Positions 23,480-32,419 of a stretch of DNA of 64,000 bases are shown piece by piece. How positions within the stretch are numbered: the stretch's first letter is position 1; the number at the start of each line of letters is the position of its first letter. Both the position numbers and the translations under genes were made by a program. Source of the DNA: Vreelandella azerica (lineage in GTDB: Bacteria > Pseudomonadota > Gammaproteobacteria > Pseudomonadales > Halomonadaceae); NCBI RefSeq assembly GCF_013112225.1, contig NZ_JABFHI010000003.1, forward strand, positions 186,001-250,000, in the 5' to 3' direction. The notes below the pieces were generated by a model, which saw only the letters and a program-made list of their open reading frames with translations, ran no database searches and was not told the origin of the DNA.

Positions 23480-25276
23480 TCAGTGATCCACTGCACCGCC
23501 AGCACCTTTCGGATAGCGTACGCTTTCCACCAGATCCTGGATTTCCTGCGGCGGCTCTGCGGTCGCGTTGGCCACCACGAAGGCGACTGCGAAGTTACAG
23601 ATAGCGCCAATCGCACCGAAGGACAGCGGCGAGATGCCGAAGATCCAGTTATCCGGCGTGTTGGGCAGCATGTTAGTGCCAGGAATGAAGAACCAGCCCA
23701 GGTAGGTGAAGATGTACAGCAGGGTGGCAATCAGGCCTGTCAGCATGCCGGCAACAGCGCCGACGTTATTGATGCGCTTGGAGAAGATACCCATCATCAG
23801 CGCCGGGAAGAGTGATGCACCGGCAATACCGAAGGCCAGGGCCACGGTTTGTGCCGCAAACCCGGGTGGGTTCAGGCCCAGATAGGTAGCGAGCAGGATG
23901 GCACCGGCCATCGAGATACGCGCTGCCAGCATCTCACCTTTTTCACTGATGTTCGGATTGATCATAGTCTTGATCAGATCGTGGCTGATAGCGGAGGAAA
24001 TCGCCAGCAACAGACCGGCTGCGGTTGAGAGTGCTGCAGCGATACCACCAGCAGCAATCAGACCGATAACCCAGGGTGGCAGGTTGGCAATTTCAGGGTT
24101 AGCCAATACCAGGATGTCGTTGTTAACGTTCAGCTCGTTGCCGTTCCAGCCACGTGCCTCGGCCGTTTCCGCAAAGTCTTCGTTACCTTCGTTATAGATC
24201 TGGACGCGACCATCGTTGTTCTTGTCTTCAAACGTGATCAGACCGGTTTCTTCCCAGGTACGAATCCACTGCGGGCGCTCTTCGTAAACCAGCGCGTTTT
24301 CAGCCGCTGATTCGTAATCTTCAACCTGACCTGCCATTTCCGGATAGACCGTAGTTGCAAGGTTCAGGCGCGCCATGGAACCTACCGCAGGAGCTGTCAG
24401 GTAGAGCAAGGCGATGAAGACCAGAGCCCAGCCAGCAGACCAACGTGCATCAGCGACTTTCGGGACAGTGAAGAAGCGGATAATAACGTGGGGCAGACCG
24501 GCAGTACCGACCATCAGCGACAGGGTAAACAGCACCATGTTGAGCTTGTTATCCACATCTGCTGTGTAGTCACGGAAGCCTAGCTCATTGATAACCTGAT
24601 TAAGCTTCTCCAGCATCGGGATGCCCGATTCCGTGTGCGTGCTGAACATGCCGATGCCAGGAATGACAGTGTCTGTCAGCTGCAGCGAAATGAACACGGC
24701 CGGAATGGTATAGGCAATGATCAGTACCACGTACTGGGCTACCTGAGTGTAGGTAATGCCTTTCATGCCACCGAATACGGCGTACAGGAAGACGATCAGG
24801 GCGGCGATCCAGATACCCCAGGTGTTGGAGACCTCAAGAAAGCGCGAGAAAGCAACCCCGGCACCGGTCATCTGACCGATAACATAGGTTACTGACGCGA
24901 CGATCAGACAGATAACCGCTACCAGACGCGCGGTACGGCTGTAGAAACGGTCGCCGATGAAATCGGGTACCGTGAACTTGCCGAACTTGCGCAGGTAAGG
25001 GGCCAGTAGCATGGCCAGAATAACGTAGCCGCCTGTCCAACCCATCAGGAAGGTGGAGTTGGCGTAACCGCCGGAGGCTAGAAGGCCAGCCATGGAAATA
25101 AACGAAGCCGCTGACATCCAGTCAGCCGCCGTTGCCATACCATTGGTGATCGGGTGAACACCGCCACCGGCAACGTAGAAATCCTTTGTTGAGCCTGCAC
25201 GCGCCCATATCGCAATACCGATGTAGAGCGCGAACGAGGCCCCGACAAACAGAAGGTTAATTGCAAACTGACTCAT
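23480..25276 (-). CDS. Sodium:solute symporter family protein (VC_2705-like large subunit)
   Basis: 598 residues with about 13 membrane helices of the SSS (SLC5) fold: FYVAGGGVHPITNGMATAADWMSAASF, YVIGQMTGAGVAFSRF, and GGIAAALSTAAGLLLAISSAISHDL (sodium-site helix). It is of the acetate/monocarboxylate ActP-like branch that works with a small DUF4212 subunit, encoded 6 bases upstream. Residues about 310-390 form a large hydrophilic insertion containing DKNNDGRVQI (351-360), resembling the first half of an EF-hand calcium loop. Neighbouring acs, crbS/R and the DUF294 gene suggest a short-chain carboxylate substrate; the exact substrate is not shown. Confidence 0.9.
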   Translation of the reverse strand: MSQFAINLLFVGASFALYIGIAIWARAGSTKDFYVAGGGVHPITNGMATAADWMSAASFISMAGLLASGGYANSTFLMGWTGGYVILAMLLAPYLRKFGKFTVPDFIGDRFYSRTARLVAVICLIVASVTYVIGQMTGAGVAFSRFLEVSNTWGIWIAALIVFLYAVFGGMKGITYTQVAQYVVLIIAYTIPAVFISLQLTDTVIPGIGMFSTHTESGIPMLEKLNQVINELGFRDYTADVDNKLNMVLFTLSLMVGTAGLPHVIIRFFTVPKVADARWSAGWALVFIALLYLTAPAVGSMARLNLATTVYPEMAGQVEDYESAAENALVYEERPQWIRTWEETGLITFEDKNNDGRVQIYNEGNEDFAETAEARGWNGNELNVNNDILVLANPEIANLPPWVIGLIAAGGIAAALSTAAGLLLAISSAISHDLIKTMINPNISEKGEMLAARISMAGAILLATYLGLNPPGFAAQTVALAFGIAGASLFPALMMGIFSKRINNVGAVAGMLTGLIATLLYIFTYLGWFFIPGTNMLPNTPDNWIFGISPLSFGAIGAICNFAVAFVVANATAEPPQEIQDLVESVRYPKGAGGAVDH

Positions 25277-25282
25277 ATTGGC

Positions 25283-25543
25283 TTACTCCCCCAGGCCAAA
25301 TTTTTCATCGAGCTTGTTCATCTTCCAGGCGTAGAAGAAGATGATCCCGATGAAAGTAAGGATGGAACCTTGCTGGGCGAACCAGAAGCCAAGATCCGTG
25401 CCCCCTACTGGAATACCCGCCAGGAGCGGACGAAACAGGATAGCGCAGCCATATGAAACGAATGCCCAGACAACGAGACATCCGATGATGGTACGGACGT
25501 TCGCTTTCCAGTATTCAGCAGCATTAGATTTATCATCTGCCAT
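25283..25543 (-). CDS. DUF4212 symporter small subunit
   Basis: 86 residues from ATG 25543 (an in-frame ATG at 25558 adds five). The N-terminus AAEYWKANVRTIIGCLVVWAFVSYG, the central GFWFAQQGSILTFIGIIFFYAWKMN and two membrane helices match the putative sodium/substrate symporter small subunit family (DUF4212). These are found immediately upstream of VC_2705-type SSS proteins. Six-base spacing to the large subunit indicates one transcript and probably one complex in the inner membrane. Confidence 0.9.
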   Translation of the reverse strand: MADDKSNAAEYWKANVRTIIGCLVVWAFVSYGCAILFRPLLAGIPVGGTDLGFWFAQQGSILTFIGIIFFYAWKMNKLDEKFGLGE

Positions 25544-26242
25544 TGTGTTGCTCTCCACTTGTGATTTTATAGGTTTGGAAAGTTAACCCATAGCGTTTGG
25601 CCCATCAGGGCAATCGCACGTTGGGCGCCACTCAAGTTGATATCTCACATGTCTGTTTTTCCGGAAAACGCTGACCTTTAATGCTTGTAGTGTCGTCGTG
25701 AGCGGGAAAATCAGGTCGCTGTAGCATGTGAAAAAGCGTGTAACGTGCGTTGACCCTGAATGGCTCGAGAACATAGTGGGCAATAACGCATGAAAATAAA
25801 TCCCAGACTTTGGTATCAAAACACTGGCGGTTTTAAGGGGTTGTTTTTAATCATTTGATTTTATTGGTTTTTATATGTTTTTAGGTGGTTTTTAGGGGTG
25901 CCTTTCAGGCTATGGGACAATAGTCTAGAAGGCCTCAAAATCACTGTTTTGGACGTTGATAGAGCGATCAGGAGTCTTTTGTTTTAATATTAGCGGATGC
26001 TTGGGGCTCGCTTTGACCTCCCCTACATGATGCTTTGTGCCCTTATCGCTGTACAGCTTGGCTATACTGCAACACTAAGCTAATACTTTTATATTGGAGT
26101 TTGTTGACGTTTTATAGCAGCGGTGAGGCAATGCCAGCCGACTCTGATTTCCAGGGCGACTCTCGCTACAGCCAATTCGCAGTGGATTGCTGAACGGCCG
26201 AGTGTTACGACGTTTAATACGCCAATCAATGAGGTGACCATT
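25544..26242. other. Long AT-rich intergenic region between divergent genes
   Basis: About 700 bases separate the DUF4212-symporter operon (minus) from the cNMP/CBS/DUF294 gene (plus). No credible open frame, RNA gene or repeat was found. The stretch 25780-26100 is clearly richer in A/T than the flanks, with T-rich runs. It must hold two divergent promoters; I could not assign regulator sites with confidence. Confidence 0.5.
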
Positions 26243-28058
26243 ATGGTCGAAGTGGATCTGACGCAACCCCCTTTTAACATGCTCGACGAGACGGGCCGTG
26301 AGCAGGTGCGTCGTAGTATGGATATGGTGTATTACGATCGTGATGAGATCATTCTGGAAACAGGCCAGACGGGGAGTATGTTTTTCTGATCCACAAGGGG
26401 AAGTGGCCGAAGTCGACCCTACCTTGCCTTCCTCATCCTCCAGGATCGGTCACTACACGGCGGGCGATCTGTTTGGCGCCATCAGCATCCTAAATGGGAA
26501 AAGCCGTTACCGCTTTATCGCTGAACAGGAGTGCCTGTGTCACTTGCTGCCCAAGGCGCTATTTGAGCAGTTATGCCGTGATTACTCTGATTTCAGCGAT
26601 TTTTTCCGTCAGACCCTGGCGCATAAAGCCCGTCTGATGACAGAAAAACGCGCTGAAGGCGGGGTAACCATGGCGGGTTTCATGCTGGCCCAGGCCAAGG
26701 AGTGCATGCGCGAGCCGGTCATGATGGAGGCCAATGCCAATATTACCGACGCGGTAAAGCAGCTGAACGAGCGCCATGCCGATAGCGTTCTGGTCATGCA
26801 TGATGGCGCACCTGGCATGGTCACCAAGACGGACCTGTTAAATGCCCTGGTCATGGATGGACGGGAGCAGAGCAGCCCAGTGGTGGACATCGCCCACTTC
26901 TCCCTGGTCACCGTGACACCACAACAATACCTGTTTGAAGCCCTGGTGCTGATGACTCGCTACAAGGTGTCCCGGGTGGTGGTGGTTGAGCGCAATCAAG
27001 TGAAAGGCGTGGTTGAGCTGACCGATGTGCTCAGCTACTTCTCCAGCCGCAGCTATGTGGTCAGCCTGCAGGTTGAGCAGGCCAATGATCTGGAGACTCT
27101 GGCCGCGGCCAGCCAGCGCACCCCTGAGCTGGTCAGAGCGCTGATGGCTCAAGGGGTCAAACTACGCTTTGCCATGGATCTGCTGGCGGCATTGAACGGG
27201 CGGATTATCAGTAAGGCATGGCAGTTTACCGTTGATGAGCGTTTTCATGCCGATAGCTGCCTGATGGTGATGGGCAGCGAAGGGCGCGGCGAGCAGATTC
27301 TGAAAACTGATCAGGACAATGGTTTGATCCTGGAAGATCATCTGGAATGGCCTGAGGTAGAAGGCGATATGCAGCGCCTGACGGAGACCCTGATCAAGCT
27401 GGGATATCCGCCCTGCCCAGGGAATATCATGGTCTCCAATCCGGAGTGGGTCGGCACGGTCAGCCAGTGGCAGCGGCGGATTGCCCGCTGGGTTGAGGCG
27501 CGTGATGGGGACAGCCTGATGAAGCTGGCGATCATGCTTGATGCCCATGCGGTTGCTGGCAATCCGGCACTGCTTGAGCGGGTGCGCAGCACCCTGTTTG
27601 AAGCCGGTGCCAAGGATGAATTACTGCTTTCCTACTTTGCCCGCACCACGCTGCGCTTCTCTACTCCGCTGACCCTGTTTGGCTCCTTGAAGAAGCCTCA
27701 GCACGGCATTGATATCAAGAAAGGCGGTATCTTTCCCATTGTGCATGGCGTGCGTACCATGGCGCTGGAACGCGGCATACTGGCCACATCGACTCTCGAC
27801 CGGCTGGATGCCTTGGTCAAAGATGGTCGTCTTAAGCGTCGCTTTGCCGACGACCTGGGGGAAGCGCTGGCGCTGTTTACCGAGTTACGCCTGAAGCAGC
27901 AGCTGGAAGAGGGCGAATCGAATGTCAGCAAGCGCTCCGACCGGGTGGTGGTGCAGGAGCTTTCCTCGCTGGAGCGGGATCTCATGCGTGAAGCGTTGCA
28001 TATCGTCAAGGATCTCAAACAGCGCCTGTCACACCGCTATCATCTTGAGTATTCGTAA
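26243..28058 (+). CDS. cNMP-binding/CBS-pair/DUF294 nucleotidyltransferase-like protein (two frameshifts)
   Basis: A cyclic-nucleotide-binding fold (about 1-130; YYDRDEIILETGQTG, GHYTAGDLFGAISIL), two CBS domains (about 160-280; MREPVMMEANANITDAVKQL, VLVMHDGAPGMVTKTDLL) and a DUF294 putative nucleotidyltransferase (LMVMGSEGRGEQILKTDQDNGLIL) with its C-terminal domain. ATG 26243 follows GAGGTGA. Two Gs are missing, one each in the G4 runs at 26371-26374 and 26397-26400; between them the correct sequence reads YVFLIHKG. Repaired length is 605. Family members sit beside acetate symporter genes, as here, and are thought to regulate them, possibly by nucleotidylation. Substrate unknown. Confidence 0.88.
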
Positions 28059-28173
28059 GCAGCCATTATGGTTTCGGGCCGTCGGCAGTAAGGGAGATAA
28101 GCTGTTAGAATGCGCGGTTTGAAATAGCCGTTGAATTCTTTTTTGCTGCAGCACGACTGTCTGGGCCCTGTTT

Positions 28174-29103
28174 ATGTCAACCATCATGTCTTCACCACAA
28201 GCGGTCAATGCCGCTGTTGACCGTTTCGATCCCGCGCCGAGCAAAGCGACGTCTAGCCTTATAACAGCACAGGCGCGACAAAAACGCGAGTTCGACAAGC
28301 TGCAAAAGCGCCTGCGTCGCTGCGTCGGCCATGCCATTATTGATTACCGGATGATTGAAGAAGGTGACAAGGTGATGGTGTGCCTATCTGGTGGCAAGGA
28401 TAGTTACACCCTGCTGGAGATTCTGCGCAACCTGCAGCGTAATGCGCCGGTGAACTTTTCGCTGGTAGCAGTCAATCTGGATCAGAAACAGCCGGGCTTT
28501 CCTGAGCACGTGCTGCCCGAATATCTGGAAAAACTCGGCGTTGACTACCATATCCTGGAACGCGATACCTACTCAGTGGTCAAGGAAAAAACGCCGGAAG
28601 GCAAGACTACCTGTGCGCTTTGTTCAAGGCTACGGCGCGGTTCCCTGTATGGATTTGCCGAACAGATCGGCGCCAACAAGGTGGCATTAGGTCATCATCG
28701 TGAAGACATTCTGGAAACCCTGTTTTTGAACATGTTCTTTGGTGGCAGCCTAAAAGCCATGCCGCCCAAACTGTTATCAGATGATGGCAAGAATATTGTC
28801 ATTCGCCCCCTGGCTTACTGCAAGGAAGCGGATATTGCCGAGTTTGCCCGCCAGATGGAATTTCCGATCATTCCCTGCAACCTATGCGGTTCGCAGCCCA
28901 ATATGCAGCGCCAGGTGGTCAAGGAGATGCTGGCCGAGTGGAATCAAAAACACCCAGGGCGACTGGAAAGCATGTTCAAGGCAGTGACCAACGTGGCCCC
29001 GTCTCAGCTTGGTGACCGGCAGCTATTTGATTTTAAAGGGCTGGAAGCCAAGCAGGCCGACCTGATGGCCGACCGTATTCACGCCTTTGAAGTAGGTTCC
29101 TGA
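28174..29103 (+). CDS. ttcA: tRNA 2-thiocytidine(32) synthetase TtcA
   Basis: TtcA thiolates C32 of certain tRNAs using ATP and an iron-sulfur cluster. The PP-loop [15 protein letters not shown], the CxxC pairs [13 protein letters not shown] and [10 protein letters not shown], and [19 protein letters not shown] are all present in 309 residues. ATG 28174 is followed by another ATG at 28186; either may be used. Its stop and that of the convergent anr gene are one base apart. Association with an FNR-type regulator is common. Confidence 0.96.
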   Translation: MSTIMSSPQAVNAAVDRFDPAPSKATSSLITAQARQKREFDKLQKRLRRCVGHAIIDYRMIEEGDKVMVCLSGGKDSYTLLEILRNLQRNAPVNFSLVAVNLDQKQPGFPEHVLPEYLEKLGVDYHILERDTYSVVKEKTPEGKTTCALCSRLRRGSLYGFAEQIGANKVALGHHREDILETLFLNMFFGGSLKAMPPKLLSDDGKNIVIRPLAYCKEADIAEFARQMEFPIIPCNLCGSQPNMQRQVVKEMLAEWNQKHPGRLESMFKAVTNVAPSQLGDRQLFDFKGLEAKQADLMADRIHAFEVGS

Positions 29104-29104
29104 C

Positions 29105-29851
29105 TCAACTGGCGTCTTCGATTTCTTCTTCGGCCAGGGTCAGTAGCATCGGCATATCGAGGATATTCACTTCCCGGCCGGAAACGGCAACAACGCCCTG
29201 GCTCTGGAAACGGCTTAGAATGCGGCTGACGGTTTCTACCGCAAGCCCCAGATAGTTGCCGATATCCGCTCGGGCCATGGAAAGCCGGAAGCTGTAGGGG
29301 GAGTAACCGCGGCGGCGAAAGCGCTCAGACAGCGTGATCAAGAAAGTGGCTAGGCGCTGGTCGGCAGTCTTGCGGGAAAGAAGGCGCATCATGCGCCGAT
29401 CATCGCGTAGCTCCTTACTCATGCTGCGGTATAGCTGGCCGCGTAATTCCGGCAATTCTTCAGAGAGCAGATCCAGGCGGTCAAAAGGAATCTCGCATAC
29501 CGTGGTGGTTTCCAGCGCCACCACGCTGCCCGGATAATGCTGCTCATCAATCCCGTCAAGCCCAACCAGTTCGCTGGGCAAATAGAAATTGGTCAGCTGG
29601 TCGGTGCCACTGCCCTCGGTCGTCAACTGTTTGAGGCTGCCGGAACGCACCGCAAACACGCTGGTAAAACGGTCTCCCTGACGAAACAGGGGTTCACCCT
29701 TTTTCAGTGGCGCACGACGACGGATGATGGCATCAAACTGGCTCATGTCATCCAGCTCAAGGGCCAGGGGCAGACACAGCGAGCTGAGGCTGCATGTCTG
29801 GCAGCGCGCCTCATTGAGCCGAGCTCGCCGACGGCTCATTAGTTCCGGCAT
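29105..29851 (-). CDS. anr: FNR/Anr-type oxygen-sensing transcriptional regulator
   Basis: 248 residues of the CRP/FNR family. The N-terminal CQTCSLSSLC (Cys17, 20, 26) plus a fourth Cys in TTTVCEIPFD would hold the oxygen-labile [4Fe-4S] cluster. A cNMP-fold core, dimer helix and C-terminal helix-turn-helix with ETVSRILSRFQ (E--SR DNA-contact pattern of FNR) follow. AGGAGGAG precedes ATG 29851. Placement before hemN and the cco cluster matches Pseudomonas Anr; putative FNR boxes upstream of hemN and ccoN fit its role as activator under low oxygen. Confidence 0.94.
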   Translation of the reverse strand: MPELMSRRRARLNEARCQTCSLSSLCLPLALELDDMSQFDAIIRRRAPLKKGEPLFRQGDRFTSVFAVRSGSLKQLTTEGSGTDQLTNFYLPSELVGLDGIDEQHYPGSVVALETTTVCEIPFDRLDLLSEELPELRGQLYRSMSKELRDDRRMMRLLSRKTADQRLATFLITLSERFRRRGYSPYSFRLSMARADIGNYLGLAVETVSRILSRFQSQGVVAVSGREVNILDMPMLLTLAEEEIEDAS

Positions 29852-29928
29852 GGGCTCCTCCTTGAAAAGGTAATTTATCCATTATGCGAGCAAGAGCATA
29901 CCGCCGACAAGTGTGTTAGGTGCGAGTG

Positions 29929-31359
29929 TTAAACAATTCTGGAATAACGCTGAGTGGTATCGCTGGGCAGATGAGCATCAAAGGCCATGGCAAGATGACG
30001 AATCAGCAGCCGTCCGATAGGGGTGGCGCGGAGCAGGTCGCCGTTGTGCTCCACCAAACCATCACGCAGCGCACCCTGTAAACGCGTCAGAGTAGCGGCG
30101 AAGTAGCGTGGCGCATCAATATTCCAACGTTTGCTCACGTCTGCCAGGTCAATCTGCATATCGCACATCAGGCGCTCAATCACATCTCGGCGAATCAGGT
30201 CATCAGTGCTCAGGCGCAGCCCCTTGACCGTGGCCAGCTGGCCCTGATCCAGCGCCTGTTCATAGTTTGCCAGGTCAGTCGGGTTTTGGGCGTAGACGTC
30301 ATTGACCCGCGAAATGGCCGAAACGCCCAGGCCCACTAGGTCACACTGGGCATGGCTTGAATAGCCCTGGAAGTTGCGCTGCAAAGTGCCTTCGCGCTGA
30401 GCAATGGCCAAGCTGTCATCCGGGCGGGCAAAGTGATCCATGCCGATATGCACATAGCCTGCGCTGGTGAGCATATCAATGGTGGTGTGTAGGATATCCA
30501 GTTTCTCTTCGGCGCTGGGCAGGTCGCTTTCATTGATGCGTCGCTGTGGCGCGAAGCGCTGAGGCATGTGGGCATAGTTGAACACCGATAGACGTGCCGG
30601 GTTCAGGTCAATCACCTGACGCAGGGTATCGGCAAACCCCGCCTGAGTCTGGTGGGGCAGACCGTAGATAAGATCAAGGTTCAATGAGCGAAAGCCCAAC
30701 CGATGGGCTTCATCCATCAGGGTTTCCGTCAGCACTCGAGGTTGGACGCGGTTGATGGCTTTCTGTACCACAGGGTCAAGATCCTGTACGCCCAGGCTGA
30801 TGCGGTTAAACCCCAATGATTGCAGATGGCGCAGGGTGAACACATCCGCCTCGCGGGGGTCGATCTCAATGGCATAGTCGCGGCTGGGGGATGATGACAG
30901 GCCAAAGCGCGCATCCAGGCGATCAATGACGTCACTCATCTGGCTCAAGGTCAGAAAGGTTGGCGTACCGCCGCCCCAGTGCAGCTGCTCAACGTTGCGT
31001 GTGGTATCCAGATGCTGTGAAGTCAGTACCATTTCACGGTCGAGGCGTGACAGATAAGGCTCGGCCAAGGCGGTGTTTTTGGTGGCAATCTTGTTGCAGG
31101 CGCAATAGAAACAGATCTTGCGGCAAAAAGGCACGTGAACGTAAAGCGACAGCGGCTTTTGGGTGGCGTTGCTGCGCTCCAGCGCTGCGGTAAAATCAGC
31201 GGCGCCAAACTGGTCGTGAAACGACAGGGCCGTTGGGTAAGAAGTATAGCGTGGCCCGCTTTTATCGTAGCGACGCAACAGCGCCTCATCCCATACTGGG
31301 TTGTTTGGCGGCGCCGCTCTGTTAGCGGTTGAAGTAGCAGCGAGAGCGTGAACGGCCAT
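29929..31359 (-). CDS. hemN: Oxygen-independent coproporphyrinogen III oxidase
   Basis: HemN is a radical-SAM enzyme that decarboxylates coproporphyrinogen III when oxygen is scarce. The 476 residues include RYTSYPTALSF, YVHVPFCRKICFYCACN (radical-SAM CxxxCxxC), HWGGGTPTFL, YGLPHQTQAGF and the C-terminal HemN domain with IGMDHFARPDDSLA. GGAG lies 7 bases before ATG 31359. An FNR-type palindrome at 31427-31440 suggests anaerobic induction. It supplies haem for the neighbouring cbb3 oxidase. Confidence 0.96.
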   Translation of the reverse strand: MAVHALAATSTANRAAPPNNPVWDEALLRRYDKSGPRYTSYPTALSFHDQFGAADFTAALERSNATQKPLSLYVHVPFCRKICFYCACNKIATKNTALAEPYLSRLDREMVLTSQHLDTTRNVEQLHWGGGTPTFLTLSQMSDVIDRLDARFGLSSSPSRDYAIEIDPREADVFTLRHLQSLGFNRISLGVQDLDPVVQKAINRVQPRVLTETLMDEAHRLGFRSLNLDLIYGLPHQTQAGFADTLRQVIDLNPARLSVFNYAHMPQRFAPQRRINESDLPSAEEKLDILHTTIDMLTSAGYVHIGMDHFARPDDSLAIAQREGTLQRNFQGYSSHAQCDLVGLGVSAISRVNDVYAQNPTDLANYEQALDQGQLATVKGLRLSTDDLIRRDVIERLMCDMQIDLADVSKRWNIDAPRYFAATLTRLQGALRDGLVEHNGDLLRATPIGRLLIRHLAMAFDAHLPSDTTQRYSRIV

Positions 31360-31426
31360 GAAGGAACTCCAGTGCTCAGTGAATAAGGATTAAATACCAT
31401 CCTACTCCTGGTGAACCTGGCAAGAA

Positions 31427-31440
31427 TTGAGCTGCGTCAA
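31427..31440. promoter_or_regulatory. Putative FNR/Anr box upstream of hemN
   Basis: TTGAGCTGCGTCAA keeps all eight core positions of TTGA-N6-TCAA; the full consensus is TTGAT-N4-ATCAA. It lies 68 bases upstream of the hemN ATG, a position suited to activation, and its regulator gene is adjacent to hemN. Confidence 0.7.
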
Positions 31441-31501
31441 GGAAGCATGGATGTGGCTGAAAAGTTGACTTGGCAGGGGCTAATTGGCCCCTGATCACTT
31501 C

Positions 31502-32186
31502 TCAGGCCATGGCCAGATCGTAAAGCTGCCACAGCGCAAAAGCGATGATGCTCAATGCGGCAATGCTGCGCGTGGCGGGGTGGCGAATCAACCCGCTCAG
31601 CTGGCGAGCGGCAATCCCAGTGGCCAGCAGTGCGGGCAGGGTGCCAAGTCCAAAGGCGCCCATCAGCAGCGCGCCTTCCAGCGGGTCGGCAATCGCCAGG
31701 CTCCAGGCCAGCATGGAATAGACCAGACCGCAGGGCAGCCAGCCCCATACGGCGCCCAAGGCAAAGGCCTGGGGGAGCTTGACTACTGGCATCAGGCGCC
31801 GCCCAAAAGGCTCAATATACTTCCAAACGCGTCGTCCCACGGCTTCTACCTTGAGCAAGCCCTTCCACCAGTTGGCGATATACAAGGCCATCAGAATCAG
31901 CATGACAGCGGCAAATGCCTGCAACGCCATGCCGGCGCTGGGAGATAACGAAAGCAGGGTGCCCAGAGCCGCCACGATAGCGCCGGCGATCATATAGCTC
32001 AGAATGCGGCCCAGGTTGTAGCTCAGCAAAAGCCCGCCAAGGCGCGCTGGCTGGCGCATGCTAGGCGGCACAGCAAAGGTCAGTGCGCTCATGATGCCGC
32101 CGCACATACCAATACAGTGAGCGCCCCCATCAAGCCAAAAATGAAAGCTGCCAGCATGGGGGCAGGTCAAAGCCGGTAGGGTTCAT
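31502..32186 (-). CDS. Sulfite exporter TauE/SafE-like membrane protein (frameshifted near N-terminus)
   Basis: A six-span membrane protein of the SafE/TauE type found after ccoS in many proteobacteria and thought to help cytochrome oxidase or copper handling. GGAHCIGMCGGIMSAL is the conserved start with two Cys; WGWLPCGLVYSML adds another. The frame breaks near 32125, where the minus-strand G5 run (TTGATGGGGGCG) should have one more G. From ATG 32157 the repaired length is 218. If translation begins at ATG 32186 (MNPTGFDLP), a second base is missing in a C5 run near 32158-32163, giving 228. The latter ATG overlaps the ccoS stop region. Confidence 0.8.
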
Positions 32187-32419
32187 GGTTGTTCACTGTC
32201 ATCGTGTGACTTGCGGGCGGCACTTTTCTTATCGCGTGCCTGCTGGCGCCGCTGGCGTTCTTCCGGGGCCAGGTCGTTTTCATCCTCATCAAACAGAATG
32301 CGATGGGCAGGCCCTTCCAGGTCGTCAAACTGGTCGTGCTTGACCGCCCAGAAAAACGCCCAGACGGCCAGTCCCAGCAGAATAAGCGACAGTGGAATGA
32401 GCAGATATAAAATGGTCAT
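32183..32419 (-). CDS. ccoS: Cbb3-type cytochrome oxidase assembly protein CcoS
   Basis: 78 residues: one N-terminal membrane helix (MTILYLLIPLSLILLGLAVW), the conserved FFWAVKHDQFDDLEGPAHRIL motif and a charged tail. CcoS is needed to insert haem b and copper into CcoN. Its ATG overlaps the ccoI stop by four bases, typical of coupled ccoGHIS genes. Confidence 0.95.
   Translation of the reverse strand: MTILYLLIPLSLILLGLAVWAFFWAVKHDQFDDLEGPAHRILFDEDENDLAPEERQRRQQARDKKSAARKSHDDSEQP

Noticed and set aside
26056..26072. Sigma-54-like promoter upstream of the DUF294 gene
   Set aside because: The GG and GC elements are 7 bases apart instead of 10, so the spacing does not fit -24/-12.
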